Made by a program: the position numbers and the translations under genes. Below, in pieces: positions 16,033 through 24,061 of a DNA stretch of 43,727 nucleotides (within the stretch, counting starts at the first letter, position 1; each line of letters starts with the position of its first letter). The notes beneath the pieces are model-generated. The model did no database searches. It worked only from the letters and a program-made list of their open reading frames with translations, and had not been told where the DNA came from. The stretch lies in the NCBI GenBank assembly GCA_902384525.1, contig CABMCA010000104.1, forward strand, positions 1 through 43,727, written 5' to 3'. This stretch comes from an uncultured archaeon. Its GTDB lineage: Archaea; Halobacteriota; Methanosarcinia; Methanosarcinales; Methanoperedenaceae.

Positions 16033-17532
16033 GTGAATATTTTGACTTTATACACACATCTTCATAAATTATTAATTTTGAGCCTTATTTTCATCTTCTT
16101 GCCTTCATCAGTATCAGCGAACTGGCAGAATTATGGTGGAGATCTTGCGCATAGCGGTTATTCAGATAGTTCGCCAATTTCACTGGAATTAAAGTGGAAA
16201 TACCATATAGGGAATTCAGAAATTTCTGCACCTGTAATTGATGCAGGAATACTCTTTGCAGGCTCTGACGATAATAATTTGTATGCTATAGACGCTGTTA
16301 AGGGTGAGTTAAAATGGCAGTTTCCCACTCTTGGAAAAGTCTATACTCCAGCAGCAAAAAACGGGGTGGTTTTTGCAGCTTCTTTTGATAATAATATTTA
16401 CGCTTTAGATTATAATGGAAACCAGAAATGGAAATCAAATACCGGATTTAGTACGGCTTCACCACCAATTGTTTATAACAATATTCTCTATGGGGGATCT
16501 GATAAATACATTTATGCGATATATATTAACAATGGCAGTACAAACTGGAGATATGCAACCAGTGGATGGATCGAATCCGCACCTGCAATTTCACAGGGCA
16601 TGGTTTATGCCGGTTCAAATGATAATAACCTGTATGCTCTTGATGCAGGAAATAAAAATCTCAGATGGAAATACCAGGCTGGCGGAAGCATCACATCATC
16701 TCCGGCTATTATCAACGGCATTGTATTCGTAGGAGCAAATGATTTCAATGTTTATGCAATTGATTCGAATAGCGGAGAATTGAAATGGCGAAAAAAAACT
16801 AATGATATAGTAAAATCATCTCCTGCACTTTTTCAAAAATCGGTTTATGTTGGTTCTAATGATAATACATTATACGCAATGGACATGTATAATGGGGATA
16901 TTATCTGGAAATTTGCAACCGATGGATGGATTGATTCACAGCCAATAGTGACAAAAGATATTGTTTATGCAGGATCAAAGGATGGAACTATTTATGCCAT
17001 TGATAGGGAAAAAGGAACTAAAGTCAGCAGTTATGATGCAGGTAATGGAATAATATCCCTGGCAATATCGGATAATATGTTATATGCTACATCAAATGAC
17101 GGTTATGTTTATGCTTTTGGCACAGAGGTCCCTGAATCTACAACAATATCCAAAGTTGCTCCGGATTTGATACCTCCTGAACTTAGAATAAATCCTATTC
17201 CCATAAATATCACTTCTGAAACACTGACCGTTTCAGGCACAGCAAAAGACCCAGCCGGCATATTAATTGTTACAGTAAATGGTATCGATGCTGGCGCAGA
17301 AAACTGGAAAGCAACATTGACACTTTCTAAAGGTATAAATATCGTATCAATAAAGGCAGTAGATAAAGCAGGAAACATTAAAACTGAGATTCGTACGGTT
17401 AGATATATTCCTCCGGAAATTCAGGAAACACCTGCTATCGGAACCCCGGGATTTTCACTTTATCTTAGTTTAATATCGTTGATTGTAATTGTAATTTTGA
17501 ATAGAATTAAGAAAAATGACAACTTGGAATAA
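16033..17532 (+). CDS. Secreted PQQ-type beta-propeller protein with Ig-like domain and PGF-like tail
   Basis: About 500 residues. I prefer GTG 16033 (behind AGGAAAAAGAAA) over TTG 15976; it gives a signal peptide (LLILSLIFIFLPSSVSA). The mature protein begins NWQNYGGDLAHSGYSDSSP and carries about eight blades of PQQ/pyrrolo-quinoline-type repeats (units such as VYAGSNDNNLYALDAGNKN, each with LxWKY/F). Enzyme activity is not implied; many such archaeal proteins are structural or chaperone-like. Residues of about 400-470 form an Ig-like (glucodextranase-B-type) domain with VSGTAKDPAGILIVTVNG. The C-terminus GTPGFSLYLSLISLIVIVIL then basic residues is PGF-CTERM-like, an archaeosortase target. 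It overlaps aglB by 17 nt. Confidence 0.85.
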   Translation: MNILTLYTHLHKLLILSLIFIFLPSSVSANWQNYGGDLAHSGYSDSSPISLELKWKYHIGNSEISAPVIDAGILFAGSDDNNLYAIDAVKGELKWQFPTLGKVYTPAAKNGVVFAASFDNNIYALDYNGNQKWKSNTGFSTASPPIVYNNILYGGSDKYIYAIYINNGSTNWRYATSGWIESAPAISQGMVYAGSNDNNLYALDAGNKNLRWKYQAGGSITSSPAIINGIVFVGANDFNVYAIDSNSGELKWRKKTNDIVKSSPALFQKSVYVGSNDNTLYAMDMYNGDIIWKFATDGWIDSQPIVTKDIVYAGSKDGTIYAIDREKGTKVSSYDAGNGIISLAISDNMLYATSNDGYVYAFGTEVPESTTISKVAPDLIPPELRINPIPINITSETLTVSGTAKDPAGILIVTVNGIDAGAENWKATLTLSKGINIVSIKAVDKAGNIKTEIRTVRYIPPEIQETPAIGTPGFSLYLSLISLIVIVILNRIKKNDNLE

Positions 17533-19762
17533 AATAAAGTTAAATCCTGATAGCCCCTTTTACTTATTTTTGATACTTTTAGTAGGTCTTATTGTAAGGC
17601 TTTTTACTTTTTCGCAGGTATTTGAACCGGGCAGGATAGTATTTCTTGAAGCAGATCCATATTATCATATGTGGCGGGTATTTTCGTATATTGAATCGTT
17701 CCCTGAAACATTCTTTTTTGATTCGTTTATTAATTATCCATACGGTGTTGTTGTGGGGTGGCCGCCTCTCTTTGATCAAATTATCGCGCTAATATCTTTA
17801 ATAGCAGGTCTTGGGAAACCCGGCATACATCTTGTTGAAACGATAGGCGCATTTATTCCTGTTATTTCAGGTATTTTCTCAATAATTTCAGTATATTATA
17901 TAACAAAAGAAATTTTTAATGAACGAATCGCCATTTACAGTTCCCTTTTGCTTGCAGTGATGCCTGCGCATGCCCAGATATCTTTTCTTGGATTTACAGA
18001 CCATCATATTGCGGAGGTTCTAATTTCGGTTTTAGCTTATTTGTTTTTTATACGATCATTAAAAAACGATTCCTACAGATTTTCTATCTTATCCGGGATC
18101 ATGATCGGATTATCATTTCTTACATGGATCGGAGCTCCGATATTCATCGGGATAATATTATCCTATATAGTCATTCAATTCGTTCTGGATAAAAAATTAA
18201 ATGTTAATTCTAATTATCTTCTGAAAACCGGTACTATTTCATTTTTGATCGCATTTGTTACGATTATCTTTTTTTATCTCTGGACACCATGGCAAAAGGA
18301 TATCCAGGCAGGCACGCTCTCATATTTTCAGCCGGTATTTGTATTTTTATGTGCATTAACAGTACTTTTTTTAGGAATTATTTCCAGGATAATGAAGGAT
18401 CAAAAATGGTTTTTATTTCCATCAATAATCCTAGTTATGTTCGCTTCATTCTTTTTAATACTGGTATTTAGTTTGCCATCTTTCTATGACAATTTATTAA
18501 CTGGCATAGGATATTTGCTCAGGGATGCACCTGTATTAAAACAAATAGTTGAGGCGCAGCCGTTATTTTATACATATGACGGGTTTTTCCTGGGATGGCA
18601 ATTCTTCAGTAACCCTGTGTGGTATTCATTTGCTTTTAGTTTTTATTTTGCGATCATCGGACTTTTCTTGTTGTTATATTATCATCGAACAGGAATAGAT
18701 AAAGGAAGATTGTTTCTTGTAATATGGACATTGATCGTCCTTGTGCTTGCATTGTTCCAGAGACGTTTCACTTATACGCTGGCAGTGAATGTTGCGATAT
18801 TATCGGGATTTTTTATAGATAAGATCACATTTAATATGAGTAATATTTATAATTCCAGGGCTTTGAATCTGAAATCGGGTCATATCGCTTTGTTTATTCT
18901 CATGGTTCTTTGTATCCCAAATTTAGTATTGGCGTATAGCATGGCACAGTCCCCGCCCAAACCTTCAGATGACTGGTATGATTCATTGATCTGGTTAAGA
19001 GAGAACACTCCTGATCCGGGAAATCCTCCTCAATATGGAATTATGACATGGTGGGATTACGGGAACTGGATCTTATATATCTCAAAGCGCCCTGTTGTTG
19101 CCAATAATTTCCAGATAGGGGGGGATGAAGCTGCCAGGTTTTTTATTGAACCTGATGAAGCTCTTGCAAATAAGATAATGGATATGCGAAAAGCAAGATA
19201 TGTCGTCGTTGACCGCAGGATGGGTCTGAATAAGTTCATGCAGAACGGACATCCCGTATTAAAAGGAACGTTCATGACGATCTTGAGTTTTGCAGATAAA
19301 AATTTTGAAACATATTTAGATAAGTATAACCTTCCGAATGATAATTATTTTCAAACCATGTATGCCAGAATGCACGTCTTTGACGGGAATGGACTTAATA
19401 ATTACAGGATGATATACGAATCAAAAGAGGCATATTATAACTTATTAGATAAACCCACGGGGAATATCAAAATATTTGAATATGTAAAAGGAGCGAAAAT
19501 TACAGGAAAAGCATCATCAAATGGAACTGCTTTTATTTCGGGAAAAATAATTACAAACCAGGAACGAATATTCGATTATTTGCAGGAAGCAAAAGCTGAT
19601 GAAAAGGGATATTTTGAGTTCACTGTCCCATATTCCACAGTTAGCTCTTACGAAACACGATTATTAAAGAATTATTACCTGAGATACGACAATTCAAGTA
19701 TTTCTATCAACATATCAGAGAATGATGTCCTGAATGGAAATATAATTAAGGTGAATTTATGA
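17516..19762 (+). CDS. aglB: Dolichyl-(di)phosphooligosaccharide-protein glycosyltransferase (STT3/AglB)
   Basis: 748 residues. It is the catalytic subunit of archaeal N-glycosylation: it moves a lipid-linked glycan to Asn in N-x-S/T at the outer face of the membrane. The N-terminal acidic motif is LEADPYYHMW near residue 45. About 12-13 transmembrane segments follow to residue 470. The sequon-binding signature WWDYG is at about 512-516 in the soluble C-terminal domain (TWWDYGNWILYISKRPVVA). A late domain ends in a small beta-rich segment. It overlaps the propeller gene upstream (17 nt) and the PGF-tailed protein downstream (4 nt), so the three are coupled. The neighbouring surface proteins and cytochromes are rich in N-x-S/T and are plausible substrates. 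Confidence 0.95.
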   Translation: MTTWNKIKLNPDSPFYLFLILLVGLIVRLFTFSQVFEPGRIVFLEADPYYHMWRVFSYIESFPETFFFDSFINYPYGVVVGWPPLFDQIIALISLIAGLGKPGIHLVETIGAFIPVISGIFSIISVYYITKEIFNERIAIYSSLLLAVMPAHAQISFLGFTDHHIAEVLISVLAYLFFIRSLKNDSYRFSILSGIMIGLSFLTWIGAPIFIGIILSYIVIQFVLDKKLNVNSNYLLKTGTISFLIAFVTIIFFYLWTPWQKDIQAGTLSYFQPVFVFLCALTVLFLGIISRIMKDQKWFLFPSIILVMFASFFLILVFSLPSFYDNLLTGIGYLLRDAPVLKQIVEAQPLFYTYDGFFLGWQFFSNPVWYSFAFSFYFAIIGLFLLLYYHRTGIDKGRLFLVIWTLIVLVLALFQRRFTYTLAVNVAILSGFFIDKITFNMSNIYNSRALNLKSGHIALFILMVLCIPNLVLAYSMAQSPPKPSDDWYDSLIWLRENTPDPGNPPQYGIMTWWDYGNWILYISKRPVVANNFQIGGDEAARFFIEPDEALANKIMDMRKARYVVVDRRMGLNKFMQNGHPVLKGTFMTILSFADKNFETYLDKYNLPNDNYFQTMYARMHVFDGNGLNNYRMIYESKEAYYNLLDKPTGNIKIFEYVKGAKITGKASSNGTAFISGKIITNQERIFDYLQEAKADEKGYFEFTVPYSTVSSYETRLLKNYYLRYDNSSISINISENDVLNGNIIKVNL

Positions 19763-21363
19763 AACCCATATGCAAAATAATTATAATATTAATTATACTT
19801 TATTCAGCTATTTATCCGGTATTTGCTGAGGAGCCGGAATGGGTGGATCCTCAGGAAAAAACAATGAGAATGACAGAATCTTTTACAAGAGAAGGTTATG
19901 TGATAGAAGCAACCGATTTCTATGATTTTTCAGCATTGATAACTGTCTTTGATGCAAAAGGAAATTTTGTGACAAGAAATCTTACAAGAATTAATGATTA
20001 TTTTGTGGTTGATGACAGGATGAATATTACAATTATTGACCTTCAGGAAGTCAGGGGGAACATAGGCGCAAATCTCGGATTGAATGTATCTGTGGATCAA
20101 TGGGTAAAGATAGAGACGAGAGTAAAGGGAAGTCCTTCAATTAAATTGTCAATTATTCCAAAAGGGATAGAAATCAAAAATAGAACAATTGTCAGGCGTA
20201 CTTATATTCCGGGTTCGGAAATCCCAATAAATTTTTCTATCAGGAACGAAGGTAAGGCCAAGCTAAAAGATATGATTTTAAAAATCAATACCTCGATGCC
20301 TGTGCTGTATAATGAAAAATTAAATTATGAAATACTTGAATTGGGTGCAGGGAACGAATCAGATGTGATCACTGTCAGATTCCAGGCACCGTACACAGAG
20401 GAAAGAAAGTTAATATCGATTTCCATGGAGGCTGTAGGTTATGATATATTTGGAAAGGCACATCGTGCAGCTGATTCAGCATTTATCGAGGTAGTACCTC
20501 CGTTTGATAATAAAATTGAGCTTATAAAATATGTTTCGGAAAAAGTATATATGGGTGACATTGCAATAGTTTCCCTATCTATCAAGAACAATGGAAGTTA
20601 TAAAATTGATAATGTAAATTTAACTGAAAGTCTTCCGCCTGGGATTGAACCAATAAACACGAATCTTTCATGGAATTTTAATCTGGAACCATTTGAACAA
20701 AAAACAATATCATATATGGTAAAACCCCAAAAACCCGGAACTTACTTTTTCTTACCTGGAAGTTCCATTATTGAATATCAGGGAACATTGGATTACAATA
20801 AGAAACCCGTCAAATTGATTGTCGGCGGTCCTTATGTGGTTTTGTTGAAATCTGCAAGTAGTTATGATCCTGTAAAAGGTGAAAAAATCAATATAACAAT
20901 AGAGGCTAAAAACATGGGAGATGCCACTGCAATTGTAAAACTTATTGATACTATCCCGGTAAATTATTCCCTGGCTTCAGAGGACCAAACATACGATAAT
21001 ATTTCAGATACTATGGTACTTCATCCTGGAATTTCGGGATCATTTTCTTATTTGATCTTTGCATCCGGCACAGGAAGTTTTATTCTTCCGCCAGCAAGAG
21101 CAACAATCCTTGACAAGATCATGTATAAGGATGAACGATATACACAAAATGCCACTTCGGCTCAACTGATAATAAAAGTGGGAGAGCCATTGAAAATGGA
21201 ATCTTCCTCTGTTAAAATAACTTCCGTCCCCCAAAAATCCGCCAGTCCTGAAAGTATTGAGACAAATGTTCCATCCGAAACACCTAAATCTTCACCCGGA
21301 TTTGAAGTATATATGTTTATTATTTTCTTCCTGGTTATAAGAAAATTGAACTTCAGAAAATGA
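19759..21363 (+). CDS. Secreted CARDB/DUF11-like surface protein with PGF-CTERM-like tail
   Basis: 534 residues. The signal peptide (IIIILIILYSAIYPVFA) is followed by three or more Ig-like repeats of CARDB/DUF11 type (SIRNEGKAKLKDMILKI; LSIKNNGSYKIDNVNLTESL; ITIEAKNMGDATAIVKLIDT). A Ser/Pro/Thr-rich stalk near 480-510 precedes SPGFEVYMFIIFFLVI plus basic residues, a PGF-CTERM-type sorting tail. It is probably lipid-anchored at the surface by an archaeosortase and glycosylated by the adjacent AglB, with which it overlaps by 4 nt. It carries no haem motif but directly precedes cytochrome cluster A (21-bp gap) and may be the structural base for it (inference). Confidence 0.85.
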   Translation: MKPICKIIIILIILYSAIYPVFAEEPEWVDPQEKTMRMTESFTREGYVIEATDFYDFSALITVFDAKGNFVTRNLTRINDYFVVDDRMNITIIDLQEVRGNIGANLGLNVSVDQWVKIETRVKGSPSIKLSIIPKGIEIKNRTIVRRTYIPGSEIPINFSIRNEGKAKLKDMILKINTSMPVLYNEKLNYEILELGAGNESDVITVRFQAPYTEERKLISISMEAVGYDIFGKAHRAADSAFIEVVPPFDNKIELIKYVSEKVYMGDIAIVSLSIKNNGSYKIDNVNLTESLPPGIEPINTNLSWNFNLEPFEQKTISYMVKPQKPGTYFFLPGSSIIEYQGTLDYNKKPVKLIVGGPYVVLLKSASSYDPVKGEKINITIEAKNMGDATAIVKLIDTIPVNYSLASEDQTYDNISDTMVLHPGISGSFSYLIFASGTGSFILPPARATILDKIMYKDERYTQNATSAQLIIKVGEPLKMESSSVKITSVPQKSASPESIETNVPSETPKSSPGFEVYMFIIFFLVIRKLNFRK

Positions 21364-21383
21364 ATTATTAATGGGTTTCCTAC

Positions 21384-22064
21384 ATGTTGAAAGAATTCGT
21401 TACAAAAAAAAACAGGGAATGTCAGCTAATAAAGAGAACCTTGATATTGTCTGTCTTAGTAATTTTAGTTTCGTCTCTGGCAATATCAGTAAATGCATAT
21501 GAAAGACCGGAATATAGGGACGGATTAACTGATAAATGGCATCCTGGCGCCTATTGTATACCCTGTCATTATACCCTGTTGAGTACTGATAAAGCCCAAT
21601 CGATATCCTCTGGCTGTAAATGTCATGATTACAGGCCGAAAAATGTAGAAGATAAATTTAATGTTGATATGAAACAGATTTTCGATATCCATAAGGATAT
21701 TGTATGTATCAGATGCCATGTTGGTGTGAAGGAAGGAACAAATGTCACCGCGGCTGATTTCCACAGGATAATGAGCAAACAGGCATGCATGACCTGCCAT
21801 ACTTATGAGAATGGTACAATCCAAAAGCCACTAAAAACGAAATGCTCAGACTGTCATTCAGGCGATCCGCATGTAGTTCATGGTAAAAGGCTGGAAAAAA
21901 TGTGTGAGACATGTCATGGGGATTTTGCGAAAAACTATGTTGGGAATAATACAATAATAAGTCCTATATCGACCAGGCCTGAAGCAGTAGCAGTTAAGGA
22001 ATACCCGACAATCGGGCAGATTATAAGTAATCTGGTTGAGTCTGTAATGCAAATATTCAGGTGA
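21384..22064 (+). CDS. Multihaem cytochrome c, hexahaem-like with one degenerate site
   Basis: 226 residues. The signal sequence (LILSVLVILVSSLAISVNA) leads to a mature part beginning YERPEYRDG. Five CxxCH haem sites are present (CIPCH, CIRCH, CMTCH, CSDCH, CETCH). A sixth position reads GCKCH (C78, C80, H81), one residue short of CxxCH. The paralogue at 35498-36100 has a normal site (CGNCH) in the same place, so this one is degenerate or binds haem unusually. The C-terminus TIGQIISNLVESVMQIF is an amphipathic or hydrophobic helix matching the paralogue's tail, probably membrane contact. It is predicted to carry electrons in the pseudoperiplasm. A 4-nt overlap couples it to the lipoprotein 22061-22498. 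Confidence 0.9.
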   Translation: MLKEFVTKKNRECQLIKRTLILSVLVILVSSLAISVNAYERPEYRDGLTDKWHPGAYCIPCHYTLLSTDKAQSISSGCKCHDYRPKNVEDKFNVDMKQIFDIHKDIVCIRCHVGVKEGTNVTAADFHRIMSKQACMTCHTYENGTIQKPLKTKCSDCHSGDPHVVHGKRLEKMCETCHGDFAKNYVGNNTIISPISTRPEAVAVKEYPTIGQIISNLVESVMQIFR

Positions 22065-22498
22065 ATATGAAATCGAAATCAATTTTGATGTTGTTTTTCC
22101 TTTCAGGAATGATAATTTCAGGCTGTATAGGAAATTCTACAAAACAAGTGCCTGTAGTACATGTTAATATGACACTAGTTGAAAAAGATGGATATGTTGA
22201 AGTGGAAAATTACAAATTAACCCAGGAGATGGTCAATTATCTTAGCAGGCCAAGAACCACCCAGGCAGAATCTTTCCCTGCCATAACTGCAAGAACGATG
22301 ATAGTGAAGGGTAAAAATAGTTCTATAGGTCCATGGGAAACGCTGCCCTATAAAGGAAATGGAGCATATTCGTTTAATATTGGATTTAAAGAAGATAAGT
22401 ATCCTGTACTGAATGATACAGTGCATATTTCAATTATGATTGTTGATATAAAAGGAGGACAAATAGGTTATTTTGTGCAGAATATGATCTGGAAATGA
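22061..22498 (+). CDS. Ig-like lipoprotein, cytochrome partner
   Basis: 145 residues. The lipoprotein signal is LMLFFLSGMIISGC, with the lipidated Cys about residue 21. The mature domain of about 115 residues is beta-rich (AYSFNIGFKEDKYPVLNDTV; HISIMIVDIKGGQIGYFVQ) with no haem motif. It aligns with 36173-36634, which also follows a hexahaem cytochrome: shared pattern (F/S)-x-F-x-(D/E)-x-x-P-x-x-x-D-x-(L/V)-x-I-x-I, then G-x-I-x-Y near the end. The repeated gene order suggests a structural or docking partner for that cytochrome. The function is otherwise unknown. Confidence 0.8.
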   Translation: MNMKSKSILMLFFLSGMIISGCIGNSTKQVPVVHVNMTLVEKDGYVEVENYKLTQEMVNYLSRPRTTQAESFPAITARTMIVKGKNSSIGPWETLPYKGNGAYSFNIGFKEDKYPVLNDTVHISIMIVDIKGGQIGYFVQNMIWK

Positions 22499-22583
22499 AA
22501 ATCATAAAGTATTTATGGGAATAAAAGAAATAAATAAGTATGAGAGGTATGGATATTTGCTCTAATAAAAGGTGGAATGTTTT

Positions 22584-23267
22584 ATGACTAACAAAATGAT
22601 ATTAATTGGGATTGCCATAGCGGCAATAGGATTGGTTGCGTTACCGCAAACATTAGCATTATTTGCGGGACAGCATAACTTCTATGATAATATAGGCGCT
22701 GGTGCTGCAGCTATACCATGCGAGAAATGTCATGCGGATGTATTTTCAGAACTGAGCCAGCCCGGGTCAGTAAATGCAGTTCATATGGCACAAGGTTGTG
22801 CAGGATGCCATATAACGACAGCACCAACAAAGGAAGGTCTCAAACAGGGAGGAGCTCTGGGCAGTGATTTCCATGCAGCTGCATTGCCTTTATGTCTGGA
22901 TTGCCACAGCGGTTCGGGGCCAGGGGTTGATGCCAGATCGATTCTTAATGGTTCGGCAGAAGCTCATACATCATTTGCAAATCAGGCAAATACATCTTTG
23001 CTCCTCAGGGGTTCCAATGAAGCCTGTATTTCATGTCATACACACGTTGCGGTGGACATCAACTGGACAAAGGCATATAAGATTAGCTTCAATGCCAAGG
23101 AAAATGCAACAACTGGTCTTCACGAATGGACTGTTAATAACTTCGCTACAGAAGGAACTGTCCAGATACAGACATACGGTAATAGGTCCGGTAAGATCAA
23201 TAGTGCAACAGAACCAAATGTATCTATTTCACCCGCACCATTAGGATTTGATCCCAAGAATCCATGA
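22584..23267 (+). CDS. Tetrahaem cytochrome c of the LFAGQH type
   Basis: 227 residues from ATG 22584; I prefer this over GTG 22572, which lies inside the ribosome site region (GGTGG at 22571). The N-terminal hydrophobic segment ends ALPQTLALFAGQHNFYD. Four CxxCH sites follow: CEKCH, CAGCH, CLDCH and CISCH, the last within ACISCHTHVAVDINW. Spacing and flanking residues match one module of the larger cytochromes at 24062, 33807 and 36636. There is no C-terminal anchor. It is predicted to be an exported electron carrier. It has its own leader of 85 bp after the lipoprotein gene. Confidence 0.92.
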   Translation: MTNKMILIGIAIAAIGLVALPQTLALFAGQHNFYDNIGAGAAAIPCEKCHADVFSELSQPGSVNAVHMAQGCAGCHITTAPTKEGLKQGGALGSDFHAAALPLCLDCHSGSGPGVDARSILNGSAEAHTSFANQANTSLLLRGSNEACISCHTHVAVDINWTKAYKISFNAKENATTGLHEWTVNNFATEGTVQIQTYGNRSGKINSATEPNVSISPAPLGFDPKNP

Positions 23268-23311
23268 GTAAGTAGGAAAAATTAAATTTTTTCCTATTTT
23301 TATCTTTTTTT

Positions 23312-24037
23312 ATGTATATATCATTAAATGATATACTGTTTCTTTTAATACTTTTGGCATTTTTAATAATGGTATATAGAAGAATTATTTATAGCATTAG
23401 TTCTTTTGAGCCAATTATCCGAACTTTTAAAACATTTGACAGGAAGCATAGGATCAATGCTTATATTAAACAAATAAATCAAAGACCAGCAGAATCCCAG
23501 AAAGTTTTATTCAAAGAGCTATTTACTTTTACGATTGCACTGATTATAATGTACCTTTTTGCATCAAAAGCAATTTTTTTTACTGCTGTGGTATCAGGAA
23601 GCATGTCTCCCACTTTCAATAAGGATGATCTTGTCCTGATGCAGAATATCGATCGTACATACAAATCGGCAGATATAATAATGTTCGAGAGGCCAGATAC
23701 TTCATATCCCATTGTACATAGAATAAGCCTGATTACAGACAAAGGCATAAATACGGCAGGGGATGCCACAGGTCAGATGGATTGGTGGGAACTTCAGAAA
23801 AAAGATATTCTTGGAAAAGCTATTTTGATCCAGGGAAAACCAGTGGTCATAAAAGGATATGGTAAATTCTTCATAGTAGATGATACTCATCAGGACTTCG
23901 GTCCTCTGGGGCAGGACTACGCAAAATACTTTTTATTTTTCCAGGTTCTAAAAATTTATGGATATGTTATTGCAGTGTTTTCCCTATTCCTTTATATTAT
24001 TATGACATTTAAGCAAAAGCCATGGCAAAGTAGATAA
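23312..24037 (+). CDS. Signal peptidase I, archaeal S26B type
   Basis: 241 residues with an N-terminal TM, a cytoplasmic stretch, a second TM (TIALIIMYLFASKAIFF), the catalytic domain, and a C-terminal TM (IYGYVIAVFSLFLYIIMTF). The catalytic Ser/His/Asp triad of S26B enzymes is S97 (VVSGSMSPTF), H136 (PIVHRISLI) and D151 (NTAGDATG), in place of the bacterial Ser/Lys dyad. It cleaves signal peptides of exported proteins. It is located 24 bp before the CxxCK cytochrome 24062-25630; a paralogue (39152-39838) precedes the related CxxCK cytochrome of cluster B, so it probably has a dedicated cytochrome substrate. Confidence 0.92.
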   Translation: MYISLNDILFLLILLAFLIMVYRRIIYSISSFEPIIRTFKTFDRKHRINAYIKQINQRPAESQKVLFKELFTFTIALIIMYLFASKAIFFTAVVSGSMSPTFNKDDLVLMQNIDRTYKSADIIMFERPDTSYPIVHRISLITDKGINTAGDATGQMDWWELQKKDILGKAILIQGKPVVIKGYGKFFIVDDTHQDFGPLGQDYAKYFLFFQVLKIYGYVIAVFSLFLYIIMTFKQKPWQSR

Positions 24038-24061
24038 TATTCAGAAATGATAGGTACATAA

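Noticed and set aside
22864-23244. 126-codon overlapping frame inside the tetrahaem gene
   Set aside because: Overlaps four valid CxxCH sites in the other frame; no signal or domain.
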